Shown here: positions 9,578 to 18,499 of the stretch, piece after piece
How positions within the stretch are numbered: position 1 is the stretch's first letter
How the letters are laid out: each line of letters begins with the position of its first letter
Assembly (NCBI GenBank): GCA_963754535.1
Contig: CAVWGG010000011.1
Location: 124,001-188,000, forward strand
Direction of reading: 5' to 3'
DNA: 64,000 nt
Origin: RPQJ01 sp963754535
GTDB taxonomy: Bacteria > Pseudomonadota > Gammaproteobacteria > Steroidobacterales > Steroidobacteraceae
The notes under the pieces: generated by a model
Seen by the model: only the letters and a program-made list of their open reading frames with translations
Database searches by the model: none
Told to the model about the DNA's origin: nothing
Translations under genes and position numbers: made by a program

Positions 9578-10303
9578 ATGACAGCGATGCGCGGCAACGC
9601 CGCCTGGTCGAAGGTGATCCTCGTCGCGCTGGTTGGACTCGTGCCGCTGGCGCTGCCGGCGCAGACCGCGCCTGCCGCCAAGGCGGCCGTCGCGGTGCCC
9701 GGGCCGGGTCCGCAGGAGCTGATGCAGAAGATCTCGCAGGACCTGCTGCACGAGCTCGACGCGAACCGGGCTGCGATCACCAAGGATCCGACCAAGCTGC
9801 GCGGGCTGGCCGACAAGTACCTGCTGCCGCACTTCGACGTCGACTACGCTGCGCGCCTGGTGCTGGGCAAGCATTGGCGCACGGCGACCGAAGCGCAGAA
9901 GAAGCGCTTCATCGACGCTTTCTACCAGTCGCTGATGCGTAATTACGGCGACGCGGTGGCCGAGTTCACGGAGGACCGCCTCAAGCTCCTGCCGTTCAAG
10001 GGCGATCTCGCATCGGGCGTCGCCACGATCCGCACTGAAGTGAAGCGCAGCAACGGCACTCCGGTGCCGGTCAACTACACGATGCGCGCGACGCCGCAGG
10101 GCTGGAAGGCGTGGGACATCACGATCGAAGGCATTTCGTACGTGAAGAACTACCGCACGGACTTCGGCGCCGAAATCGACCAGAAGGGCATCGACGCGGT
10201 GATCCAGCGGCTCGAGACGCAGAACGCTGTCCGGCAAGCCGGATGCACCCGGCACGACTCCGACGACCAAGTCGGGTCGCTGAGCCAGCGGCGGCGGATG
10301 TAA
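9578..10303 (+). CDS. mlaC: MlaC, periplasmic phospholipid shuttle
   Basis: About 241 residues with a signal peptide (VILVALVGLVPLALPAQT) and the MlaC/Ttg2D fold. Conserved stretches include LPHFDVDYAARLVLGKHWRTAT and VPVNYTMRATPQGWKAWDI. It carries phospholipid between outer-membrane MlaA and the inner-membrane complex. A GTG at 9566 overlaps the mlaD stop; the ATG at 9578 has AGGAG 11 bases upstream and is preferred, but either is possible. The last 25 or so residues (from RQAGCTRHDS) are polar and unlike usual MlaC ends, so the C-terminus deserves checking. Confidence 0.9.
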   Translation: MTAMRGNAAWSKVILVALVGLVPLALPAQTAPAAKAAVAVPGPGPQELMQKISQDLLHELDANRAAITKDPTKLRGLADKYLLPHFDVDYAARLVLGKHWRTATEAQKKRFIDAFYQSLMRNYGDAVAEFTEDRLKLLPFKGDLASGVATIRTEVKRSNGTPVPVNYTMRATPQGWKAWDITIEGISYVKNYRTDFGAEIDQKGIDAVIQRLETQNAVRQAGCTRHDSDDQVGSLSQRRRM

Positions 10304-10606
10304 GTGGATCAGTTCAGCATTCAGCGTGTGGCCGATGGCCGGCTCGAGGCCAGCGGGGTGCTCGGCTATGTCACGGCCGGTCGCGCGTTGCCCGCCGGGC
10401 TCGCGCTGATCCCCAAGGGTTCGACGTGCACGATCGACCTGTCGCGCGTGACCGAGGCCGACAGCGCTGGCCTTGCCGTGCTGGTCGAATGGCTGGCGAC
10501 CGCGAAATCGCGCGGCACGGTGATTCGCTACCAAGGTATCCCGGCGCAGATCCTGGCGGTCGCGCGGATCTCCGACCTCGAAAGTCTGCTCACTGACGGG
10601 CATTGA
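10304..10606 (+). CDS. mlaB: MlaB, STAS-domain subunit
   Basis: A 100-residue STAS-domain protein with a GTG start placed directly after the mlaC stop (TAAGTG). The key STAS segment IDLSRVTEADSAGLAVL contains the conserved serine of the family. MlaB binds MlaF and is needed for stability and activity of the transporter. The order mlaFEDCB is canonical, although bolA/ibaG and murA, often next in related genomes, do not follow. Confidence 0.92.
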   Translation: MDQFSIQRVADGRLEASGVLGYVTAGRALPAGLALIPKGSTCTIDLSRVTEADSAGLAVLVEWLATAKSRGTVIRYQGIPAQILAVARISDLESLLTDGH

Positions 10607-10654
10607 GTTCGTCGCCCGCGGATTGCGATAGCGCGCGGAGCGAGGCGACCCTTG

Positions 10655-10728
10655 CTCGAGCGAGAGCGAAGCGATGGTGCCAGCGCAGTAACGACAAGGC
10701 TTCAGTGCCGCTTCGCTCTTCGCTCGAG
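10655..10728. repeat. Imperfect inverted repeat between mlaB and mlaA
   Basis: Arms 10655-10673 and 10709-10728 pair over 19-20 bases with a single one-base bulge (CTCGAGCGA and AGCGAAGCG parts), separated by 35 bases. The element lies between the convergent mlaB and mlaA genes in a 198-base gap. There is no T-tract on either strand, so a protective hairpin or a REP-like element is more likely than a terminator. Confidence 0.55.
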
Positions 10729-10804
10729 CTGCGGCGTTCGACCGGAGCGGCGGGATGGATCCAGCCGACGAGCCCGCGCATCGGCTGCGCGTCTGGGCCT
10801 GAAC

Positions 10805-11678
10805 TCACTGCTGCCGCGATGGGCCACTTTCGTCGGCCGGAGGCGACTCGGCTTCGCCTTCGTCCGCCGCCGGCTCCTCGCTTTCCTTCAGCGCTTCCTC
10901 GGCCCAGTTCTCGTCGTCCCCGGACCGCTTGCCTGCCGGAGGATTGCCGTCGAAGACCGCGTACTGCCGTCGCTGCAGGTAGGCGTTGCGTATGAATGCG
11001 TACGGGTCGTAGGTCTGTGCGAGAGTCTTGTCGAGCGGCAGGAACTGCGCGCGCTTGTCGACGAGGCTCAGTCCCAATGATATCCAGCGCTCGGAGCCCG
11101 AGTCGTACCAGCGGAAAGGCTGCGTGAAGTCATCGGCGATCCGTGCCGGCGTGTCGCGCACGGTCGCGGGACCGAGGAACGGCAGCATGATGAACGGTCC
11201 GGGCGGCACACCCCACCAGCCGAGTGTCTGGCCTGAGTCCTCGTCGTGCTTCGGCAGGCTGGTGCCGCCAGACGCCACGTCAAACACACCGCCCCAGCCG
11301 AGCGTTGTGTTCAGCAGGAAACGCGCAATGTCCTGGCCGCCTGCCTTGAACTTGCCCTGCAGGAACTGGTTGGCGATCGTCGTCGGGTAGCCGAGGTTCT
11401 CGAAGAAATTTCCGACGCCATCCTGCACGAGCTTCGGCGTGTGATCCCGATATGCCGTCGCCACGGGCTTCAGGGCATAGCGGTCGAGCGTGTCGTTGAA
11501 CTCGTAGACGCCCCGGTTCACTTTTTCGAACGGGTCGGGGTTCTTCTCGCGCGGCTTGCCGTCGGCCTGCGTCGTTGCGCAGCCGCCGAGAAATGCGGCC
11601 AGGGCCAGCAAGGCTAGGCCGGCCGCAAATCGGGGGAGCAGCAGCTTTGACGAGCTGTGCGAAGTGCCAGAAAAGCAT
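10805..11678 (-). CDS. mlaA: MlaA (VacJ) outer-membrane lipoprotein, probable frame break in signal peptide
   Basis: MlaA removes misplaced phospholipid from the outer leaflet and hands it to MlaC. The mature part is clear: ATTQADGKP after a lipobox LGGC, NPDPFEKVNRGVYEFND, and GPFIMLPFLGPATVRDT; the tail is Glu/Pro-rich. The uninterrupted frame can only start at a TTG (11611), leaving an 11-residue signal with no charged end. Upstream, an ATG at 11678 with AAGGG six bases before it reads MLFWHFAQLVK; skipping one base near 11645 joins it to LLLPRFAAGLALLAL and the lipobox, a normal signal peptide. So one extra base is likely here. It faces mlaFEDCB convergently. Confidence 0.85.
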
Positions 11679-11771
11679 CAGGAGCCCTTTATCGTGGCGG
11701 GGGAACGACCGGCCTGGTCGTTGGCCAGGCGCGGCATTCTACCGATTCGGGAGGCGTCGTTGCGTGACTGC

Positions 11772-13313
11772 TCAGCCGGGCGCGCGCTGGCCATCCGGCG
11801 AACGCTGTCCGTCCGGTGCATCGCCGTTCGCCGGCTGCTTCGACCGGTTGCGTTCCTTCGGCAGCCATTCACGCGCTTCCTTGAGTCGCGCCACGAATTT
11901 GGCACGCTGCACTTCGGTGATGCTCGGCACCGACAGCGCGAGTTCGAGCTGGTTGATGGCGAGCATGAGGTCGCCACCCATCAGGTGGTATTCCGCCATG
12001 TAGGAGTACGCGTCGGCTACGTCACCGGCGGCGTTGGCGGCCATCGCCGTCAGGCGAATCTGGTCCTGCGTCGGCGGCACGTTGTTGAACAGGTCCAGCA
12101 GCACTTCGTGCGCGCGCTTCGGGCGGCCGGCCTGCAGCAGCGCCTCGCCGTAGCGGACCGTGACCGGCACGTTGCGGGGGGCCAGCACACGAGCGTGTTC
12201 GAGGGTTTCGAGCGCCGCCTGCGTCTTGCCGGCGGCGAGCTGCGCCTGGCCGAGCGCGGTGTGGAAGGCCATCACTTCCGGGTACTGCTGACGCAACCTC
12301 GTGAACGTGACCACCGCTTTGTCGGCCTCATTGCCATACAGCTCCGACAGGCCCCGGCCGTACGTCTGGGCGAGCGACAGGTCGGCTTCGTTGTCGCCGA
12401 GCGCCTTGTAGTACTCGCGGGAATCGCCGTTGCGCGAGACGAGCAGCACGCGAATTCGCTCCTTCATCAACGAGTAGCTGAGGCTGTCCTTCACGTTGAC
12501 CGGCGGATACTGGTTCGCGCGGTCCTTCGATTCGGCGATACGGTTGCTGGTGACCGGGTGAGTGCGCAGCAGTTCGGGCACGCGGTCCGGGCCAAGCTGG
12601 GTGCGACGGAACATCGTGTCGAAAAAGGCCGGCATCGCGTTGGGGTCGAACCCGGCTGACGCCAGCACGCCGATGCCGATGCGATCGGCCTCGTATTCGT
12701 TTTCGCGCGTGAAATTGATGCCTGCCTGCGCCGCAGCGCTCTGGGCCGCGGTGATTGCGCCCATCGTCGCATCGGAGCTGCCGCCGCCTGCTGCACCGAT
12801 CAGGATCGCGGCCAGCACGGCCGCCGTCGACATCAGGTTGGCGCGCGACTGGGCTTCGAGGCCGCGCGCGATGTGCCGCTGGGTGACGTGCGAAACCTCG
12901 TGGGCCAGTACGGCGGCCAGTTCGCTCTCGCTGCGTGTCTCGAGGATGAGCCCGGAGTGGACGCCGACGTAGGCACCTGGCAGCGCGAAGGCGTTGATCG
13001 CGGAATCGCGCACGACGAAGAAGTTGAAATCGCGATTACCGTCCTGGGCGAGGCTCGACATTCGCAGTCCCAGCGACTGCACGTATTCGTTGACCTCGGG
13101 GTCGTCGAGGAGCATGCCGCTCTCGCGCAGGTTGCGCATGACCATGCGGCCGATCTGCCGCTCGTCGTCGAGGCTCAGCGCCTTCTGCGCCGCCGTCCCC
13201 ATTTCGGGCAACTGGTCCTGGGACGTCTGGGCGAGCGTCACCGGAGGCAGCGCTGCCAGCAGGAAAATGAGGACCGCCACGAGCGTGCGGCACGGGTTGC
13301 GATTGAAGTTCAT
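11772..13313 (-). CDS. BepA-like periplasmic M48 metalloprotease with TPR repeats
   Basis: A 513-residue exported protein. A signal peptide spans about residues 8-29; the M48 zinc motif HEVSH is at residues 138-142 with the third ligand region NEYEADRIG further on. The second half is TPR-like (LGQAQLAAGKTQAALETLEHA). BepA/LoiP-type enzymes in the periplasm assist or degrade outer-membrane proteins such as LptD and BamA. Length fits BepA (about 490). The last residues (DGQRSPDGQRAPG) are a short polar repeat. It is placed after the Mla genes, all concerned with the outer membrane, but is probably a separate transcription unit. Confidence 0.88.
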   Translation of the reverse strand: MNFNRNPCRTLVAVLIFLLAALPPVTLAQTSQDQLPEMGTAAQKALSLDDERQIGRMVMRNLRESGMLLDDPEVNEYVQSLGLRMSSLAQDGNRDFNFFVVRDSAINAFALPGAYVGVHSGLILETRSESELAAVLAHEVSHVTQRHIARGLEAQSRANLMSTAAVLAAILIGAAGGGSSDATMGAITAAQSAAAQAGINFTRENEYEADRIGIGVLASAGFDPNAMPAFFDTMFRRTQLGPDRVPELLRTHPVTSNRIAESKDRANQYPPVNVKDSLSYSLMKERIRVLLVSRNGDSREYYKALGDNEADLSLAQTYGRGLSELYGNEADKAVVTFTRLRQQYPEVMAFHTALGQAQLAAGKTQAALETLEHARVLAPRNVPVTVRYGEALLQAGRPKRAHEVLLDLFNNVPPTQDQIRLTAMAANAAGDVADAYSYMAEYHLMGGDLMLAINQLELALSVPSITEVQRAKFVARLKEAREWLPKERNRSKQPANGDAPDGQRSPDGQRAPG

Positions 13314-13359
13314 GTGCTCCCTCTGACAGCGGACCCTGCCGAGGGTTCCTCGGGAGGGC

Positions 13360-14785
13360 CTAGAGGGTCTCAGAGGCGAAATCCGCGAGGCGCGAGCGCT
13401 CGCCGCGGGTCAGCGTGATGTGGCCGTAATGCTTCCAGCCGCGGAAGCGGTTCACGACGTAGGTGAGGCCGCAGGTGGTCTCCGAAAGGTAAGGCGAATC
13501 GATCTGGGCGATGTTGCCGAGGCAGACCAGCTTGGTGCCGGGACCGGCGCGGGTGACCAGCGCCTTCATCTGCTTGGGCGTCAGGTTCTGCGCCTCGTCC
13601 AGGATCAGGTACCGGTTCAGGAACGTGCGGCCGCGCATGAAGTTGAGCGAGCGGATCTTGATGCGGTTGCGCAGCAGGTCGTTGGTGGCGGCGCGACCCC
13701 AGCTGCCGCCTTCCTGGCTCTGCGTTAGCACTTCGAGGTTGTCCATCAGCGCACCCATCCAGGGCTCCATCTTTTCTTCCTCCGTGCCTGGCAGGAAGCC
13801 GATGTCCTCGCCCAGCGGGATCGTCACGCGCGTCATGATGATTTCGGTGAAGCGGTTCGTCTCGAGCGCCTGCGACAGGCCCGCGGCCAGCGTCAGCAGC
13901 GTCTTGCCCGTGCCCGCGGGACCGAGGATGGTGACGAAGTCGATTTCCGGATCGAGCAGCAGGTTCAGCGCGAAGTTCTGCTCGCGGTTGCGCGCGCTGA
14001 TGCCCCAGACGCCGTGCCGTTCGCTGCGGTAGTCGCGCGCCACTTCGATGACGGCGGATTCGCCTTCGATCGAACGCACGATGCCCTCGAGGCCGTGGTC
14101 GTCCGCCTGGTAGACGAACTGATTGGGCGCCCAGTTGGCGACCAGCTTGTTGCGCACGCGGTAGAAGGTGCGGCCGCCGGCTCTCGTGCCAGGACTCGAG
14201 CTTGCGGCCCGCCTTGTCCCAGAAGTTGCCGGGCAGCTTTTCGATGCCGGTGTAGAGGAGGTCGGCGTCCTCGATCGTCTTGTCGCTGTAATAGTCCTCT
14301 GCCCGCACGCCGAGGATCGCGGCCTTGATGCGCAGGTTGATGTCCTTCGACACCAGCGTGACGCGCGCGTCGCGGTGCTCCTGCTGCAGCGCCAGCGTCT
14401 GCGCGAGGATCGCGTTGTCGGCACCGTGGCCCGGCAGGGTGGCGGGCAGGTTGCCGTTCAGCTGCCTGGTCTGGAAGTAGAGACGGCCACTCGGCGGCTT
14501 CTTGCCGCCGGGCGTGAACTTGGCGGAGGGCAGTTCGATGCCGTGATCGATCTGCAGCTTGTCCGAGTTCGCCATCAGCTCGTCGAGAAAGCGGCTGACC
14601 TGGCGCACGTTGCGCGCGGCTTCCGAGAGTCCCTTCTTGCCCGCGTCGAGCTCTTCGAGCACGGTCATCGGGATGAAGATGTCGTGCTCCTCGAACCGGA
14701 AGATGGCCGAGGGGTCGTGCATCATGACGTTGGTGTCGAGAACGTAGATCCTGCGCGGTTCGATCTGCTTCCGGGACTTGGCCAA
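13360..14785 (-). CDS. PIN-PhoH family protein, frame break near 14180
   Basis: A fusion of an N-terminal PIN nuclease domain (YVLDTNVMMHDP) and a C-terminal PhoH ATPase domain (ILGPAGTGKTLLTLA, YLILDEAQNLTPKQMKAL). Such proteins (YlaK/PhoH2 group) are thought to act in RNA unwinding and cleavage. The reading frame breaks between GRKLESWHES and GGRTFYRVRNKL; dropping one base in 14176-14183 restores a full protein of about 474 residues. The start is TTG at 14785 (AKSRKQIE) with GGAG six bases upstream; no ATG or GTG is available. Both halves are well conserved, so sequence error is more likely than a pseudogene. Confidence 0.85.
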
Positions 14786-14838
14786 GTCGTGCTCCGCTGG
14801 TTTGATGGGGCGGGAAGGGCGTGCGGCCGTCCGCTGCG

Positions 14839-15312
14839 TCAGAGCTCTGCCGCGGCGGCGAGCACTTCTTCGGCGTGGCCTGGCACTTTGACTTTGCGCC
14901 ATTCCCGGCGCAGCACGCCCTTGGCGTCGATCAGGAAAGTGCTGCGCTCGACGCCCATGTACTTCCTGCCGTACATGCTTTTTTCCTTCCACACGTCGAA
15001 GAGCTGGCAGACGGCCTTTTCTTCGTCGGCGAGCAGCGGGAACGTGAAGCCGTACTTGGCGATGAACTTGTCGTGCGAAGCGACGCTGTCCGGCGAAACG
15101 CCGACGATTTCCGTGCCGGCCTTCCTGAACTTCGCGTGCAGGTCGCGGAAGGCTTCGCCTTCCTTGGTGCAGCCCGACGTGTTGTCCTTCGGATAGAAGT
15201 ACACGACGAGGTTCTTGCCGGCGGCATCGGCCAGCTGCCATTTATTGCCGCCGCTGGCGGCAGCGGAGAAGGCGGGTACCTTGCGGTCGAGCGTGACGGT
15301 CTTTTCAGTCAT
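14839..15312 (-). CDS. bcp: Bcp-type thiol peroxidase (one-cysteine form)
   Basis: A 157-residue peroxiredoxin of the Bcp/PrxQ group reducing peroxides in the cytoplasm. The peroxidatic cysteine lies in DNTSGCTKEGEAFRD. The usual resolving cysteine five residues later is replaced (E-G-E), so this enzyme would work as a 1-Cys form or use C106-like VCQLFDV as partner. A second paralogue with both cysteines is encoded at 21858-22319. It is 12 bases before the GcvR-like gene end; Bcp and GcvR genes are commonly neighbours in related bacteria. Confidence 0.92.
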   Translation of the reverse strand: MTEKTVTLDRKVPAFSAAASGGNKWQLADAAGKNLVVYFYPKDNTSGCTKEGEAFRDLHAKFRKAGTEIVGVSPDSVASHDKFIAKYGFTFPLLADEEKAVCQLFDVWKEKSMYGRKYMGVERSTFLIDAKGVLRREWRKVKVPGHAEEVLAAAAEL

Positions 15313-15324
15313 GGGTTGCGCGGC

Positions 15325-15855
15325 TCAGGACTTCAGGGGTTCGAGGATGGCGTCGAGGTTCATGTGATCGCAGAGGTCCATGAACTCTTCGCGCAGTGCA
15401 GCGATGTGGATCCGGGTCGGCACGTGGATGACCATGTACACGGAGAACATCGGGGCACCCGTGTGCGCGGCGTTGTAGGTGCGGGTGCTGATGTCGCCCA
15501 CGTCGATGCCGCGCGACGAGAAGAAGCCGGACAGGGTGTGCAACACGCCCGGCTGGTCGAGGCACACGACATCCACGGTGTAGCTGACCATGTCGACGCG
15601 GGGAGGGCGCTGCTCGGTGCGGCGCACCGTGATCGTGAGGCCGGAGGCTTCGCCGAGCTTGGTGAGTTCGCCTTCGAGCTTGGCCAGCGTGTGCCAGTTG
15701 CCAGCGACGAGCAGCAGCATGGCGAACTCGTTGCCGAGCGCCGTCATGCGGCTTTCGAGGACGTTGCCGCCACATTCGACGACCACGCGGGTCAGGTCGT
15801 AGACCAGCCCGGTCCGGTCGTTGCCAATGGCGCAGATCGCAATCAGTTGCTTCAT
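15325..15855 (-). CDS. GcvR-like tandem ACT-domain regulator
   Basis: A 176-residue protein with two ACT domains: MKQLIAICAIGNDRTGLVYDL starts the first and VDVVCLDQPGVLHTLSGFFSSRG the second. The family includes GcvR, which restrains GcvA in control of the glycine cleavage genes. No glycine cleavage gene is in the window, so the target is inferred only from the family. It is divergent from dapA and likely co-transcribed with bcp downstream (12-base gap). Confidence 0.85.
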   Translation of the reverse strand: MKQLIAICAIGNDRTGLVYDLTRVVVECGGNVLESRMTALGNEFAMLLLVAGNWHTLAKLEGELTKLGEASGLTITVRRTEQRPPRVDMVSYTVDVVCLDQPGVLHTLSGFFSSRGIDVGDISTRTYNAAHTGAPMFSVYMVIHVPTRIHIAALREEFMDLCDHMNLDAILEPLKS

Positions 15856-15972
15856 GGATGCTTGGACTCAGTGTATCGGCGCCGCACGGGCGCGTGTACC
15901 GTGATTTTGCCTTGCTTCGCAGCTTTCCGCTTGCGTAGCATGAGCATGTCTTCCCACCGAGGCCCCCGAAGA

Positions 15973-16855
15973 ATGTTCAAGGGCAGCATCCCTGCACTCG
16001 TGACACCCATGCGCGCCGACGGGGCGGTCGACTTCCAGGCCTGGGAGCGCCTGCTTGACTTTCACGTCGCCGAGGGCACGGATGCCGTCGTCGTCGCCGG
16101 CACGACCGGGGAGTCCCCGACGCTCGAACCGGCCGAGGTGGCGGAACTGGTGCGGCGTGCCAAGGCGCATGTCGCGGGTCGAATTGCCAATCATCGCGGG
16201 CAGCGGCACGAACTCCACGGCGAAGAGCATCGAATTGTCGCGTGAACTGGCCGCGGCCGGTGCCGATGGCCTGCTGACGGTCGTGCCGTATTACAACCGG
16301 CCCACCCAGGAAGGCCTGTACCGGCACTTCAGCGCCATCGCCGACTCGGTCGACGTGCCGGTCATTCTCTACAACGTGCCCGGTCGCACCGTGTGCGACA
16401 TGTTGCCGGAGACGGTCGTGCGGCTGGCCGAGCATCCGCGCATCGCGGGCATCAAGGAGGCGACGGGCGACCTCTCGCGAGCCGAATCGATCCTGGGCGC
16501 GGCCAGACCCGGCTTCCTGCTGCTGAGCGGCGACGATCCGACGGCCGCGGAGTTGATGAAGCGGGGCGCCTGCGGCGTGATTTCGGTGACGGCAAACGTG
16601 GCGCCGCGCGCGGTGCACGACATGTGCGCCGCCGCACTGGCAGGCCACCATGCCGAGGCTGCAGCGCTGAACGAGAAGCTGATGCCGCTGCACCTGGCCA
16701 TGTTCGTCGAGCCGAACCCGATTCCGGTCAAATGGGCCGTGGCCCGGCTGGGGCTGATGGAGCGGGGCATCCGGCTGCCGCTGACCCCCTTGTCCGAGCG
16801 CCTCGAGGCGGAATTGCTGGCGGCCATGAAGGCTGCCGGCGTGCGGGTCGCCTGA
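15973..16855 (+). CDS. dapA: DapA, 4-hydroxy-tetrahydrodipicolinate synthase, frame break near 16186
   Basis: DapA condenses pyruvate and aspartate semialdehyde in the lysine/diaminopimelate pathway. The N-terminal part (MFKGSIPALVTPMRADG, GTTGESPTL) and the C-terminal part (VVPYYNRPTQEGLY, ILYNVPGRTVCDM, AGIKEATGD with the Schiff-base lysine) are in different frames. Removing one base near 16186 joins VAGRI to PIIAGSGTNST and gives about 293 residues, the family length. As the gene is normally essential, a sequence insertion is more likely than a broken gene. It lies divergent from the GcvR-like gene and upstream of tRNA-Ser. Confidence 0.9.
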
Positions 16856-16927
16856 TTTCGGCGGCGTCCCGGAGCCGAGGCTACTAGCCGGGTGAGCGGG
16901 GGGCGTGTACCCTTCCGCCCCCTGAAC

Positions 16928-17019
16928 GGAGAGGTGGCCGAGCGGTCGAAGGCGCTGGACTGGAATTCCAGTTACATCTTAACGGGTGTACGTGGGTTCG
17001 AATCCCACCCTCTCCGCCA
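16928..17019 (+). tRNA. tRNA-Ser (GGA)
   Basis: A complete class II tRNA with encoded CCA. The acceptor stem pairs GGAGAGG with CCTCTCC, the anticodon stem CTGGA/TCCAG holds the loop CTGGAAT with anticodon GGA, a long variable arm contains the ATCTTAACGGGTGT region, and the T-loop GGTTCGAATCC is standard. It reads UCC/UCU serine codons. Confidence 0.96.
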
Positions 17020-17030
17020 CTTGTCAGTCA

Positions 17031-17055
17031 AAAAGCGCCCCGCAAGGGGCGTTTT
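17031..17055 (+). terminator. Terminator after tRNA-Ser
   Basis: The hairpin CGCCCC-GCAA-GGGGCG is flanked by AAAA and TTTT, so it can work in both directions. It is placed 12 bases after the tRNA CCA end and 20 bases before the DUF1015 start. Confidence 0.85.
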
Positions 17056-17074
17056 CACAGCATGGTGGCCACTC

Positions 17075-18385
17075 ATGGGCGCTCCGACGGGTTTTCGGCT
17101 GCCGCGAATCTGCCTGCCACGGCCGGGCATCGACCTGTCGAAGTGGGCTGTCGTGGCGTGCGACCAGTACACGTCCGAACCGGACTACTGGCACAGCGTG
17201 GAGCGGGAAGTCGGCGATGCGCCTTCGACCCTGCACCTGACCTTTCCTGAGGTGTACCTCGAATCGGCGGATGCGCCGGCGCGAATCCGTCACATCCAGG
17301 AGACGATGCGGCGTTACCTCGCCGACGGCCTGCTGCGCGATCACGAGGGCGCCGTCTACGTCGAGCGCACCGTGGGTCACGGCACGCGACGCGGACTGAT
17401 GCTGGAACTCGATCTCGAGCACTACGACTTCAGTCGCGATTCCACCAGCCTGATCCGTCCCACGGAAGGCACGATCGTGGAGCGCCTCGCCCCGCGCATC
17501 GAGGTGCGCAGCGGCGCCGAACTCGAACTGCCGCACATCCTCGTGCTGATCGACGATCCCGCGCACACGGTGATCGAACCCATCGGCGCTGCGCGCGCGA
17601 CACTGCCGAAGGTCTACGAAGCCGACCTGATGCTCGGCGGCGGGCACGTCGCCGGCTACGCCGTCGGCGGGGCGGCCATCGACGCGGCGCTCGACGCATT
17701 GTGCGCATTGGGTGACCCGCAGACGTTCGCGGCACGTTACGGGGTGCCGGCCGGCACGCCGCCCATGCTCTTCGCGGTTGGCGACGGCAACCATTCCCTG
17801 GCCACGGCCAAGGCGATCTGGGAGCGCGTGAAAAGCTCGGTGGGGATGGATCATCCAAGCCGCTACGCGCTGGTCGAGATCGAGAACATCCATGACCCCG
17901 CGTTGGCATTCGAGCCCATCCATCGCGTGCTGTTCGGGGTTGCAGTCGATCTGCGCCAGGCACTGGCGGCAGCGTTCGGCAGCTCGTACTCCTGCACGGA
18001 TGTGCCGTCGGCTGCCGCCATGCGCGAGCGCGTGCAGGCGGTGCAGGGCCCTCGTCATGCTGCAGGGCTGATCGGGCCCGGCGCGCGCTTCAGCGTGATC
18101 GAGATCGCCGACCCGATGTCTACGCTGGCAGTCGGCACGCTCCAGCCGTTCATCGATGGATTGCTGGCACGGGGCGGCGCCACGCACATCGACTACGTGC
18201 ACGGCGACGACGTGCTGGAACGGCTGGCGACGAGCGCTGGCAACGTCGGCATTCACCTGCCGACCGTGAACAAGAGCGACTTGCTGCGCATGGTCGTGCG
18301 CGAGGGGCCCTTGCCGCGGAAGACGTTCTCGATGGGCGAGGCGCACGAGAAGCGTTTTTACGTCGAGGCGCGACGCATCCGCTGA
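17075..18385 (+). CDS. DUF1015 family protein
   Basis: A 436-residue protein of the DUF1015 family, function unknown. The recognisable block is FAVGDGNHSLATAKAIWE, the family's Gly-Asp-Gly-Asn-His signature, followed by ALVEIENIHDPALAFEPIHR. No signal peptide or membrane segment is visible, so it is probably cytoplasmic. The frame is open back through the tRNA gene, but the ATG at 17075 (MGAPTGFRLPRICLP) lies after the terminator and starts the conserved region. It has no clear operon partner; the next gene starts 115 bases downstream. Codon usage looks like that of its neighbours. Confidence 0.85.
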   Translation: MGAPTGFRLPRICLPRPGIDLSKWAVVACDQYTSEPDYWHSVEREVGDAPSTLHLTFPEVYLESADAPARIRHIQETMRRYLADGLLRDHEGAVYVERTVGHGTRRGLMLELDLEHYDFSRDSTSLIRPTEGTIVERLAPRIEVRSGAELELPHILVLIDDPAHTVIEPIGAARATLPKVYEADLMLGGGHVAGYAVGGAAIDAALDALCALGDPQTFAARYGVPAGTPPMLFAVGDGNHSLATAKAIWERVKSSVGMDHPSRYALVEIENIHDPALAFEPIHRVLFGVAVDLRQALAAAFGSSYSCTDVPSAAAMRERVQAVQGPRHAAGLIGPGARFSVIEIADPMSTLAVGTLQPFIDGLLARGGATHIDYVHGDDVLERLATSAGNVGIHLPTVNKSDLLRMVVREGPLPRKTFSMGEAHEKRFYVEARRIR

Positions 18386-18499
18386 CAGGTCGAGGCCGGG
18401 GCATTCGCGGGACGACGACCGGCTCGTCCGCGACACGGTGCGTGCGCAAGCCGGTGAGTGGGGGCAGAATCATGGCCCGGCCCCACCGAGACGTTCCGT

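Noticed and set aside
11772..13400. Long plus-strand open frames across the suf, bepA, sucA, relA and nusA genes (for example 3279-4541, 38820-40535, 1053-2099)
   Set aside because: They are antisense shadows caused by high GC at third positions; composition is Arg/Ala/His-rich and no family motif is visible.
17031..17060. A small gene starting at 17062 (frame of MVATHGRSDGF)
   Set aside because: It is an out-of-frame shadow of the DUF1015 gene.
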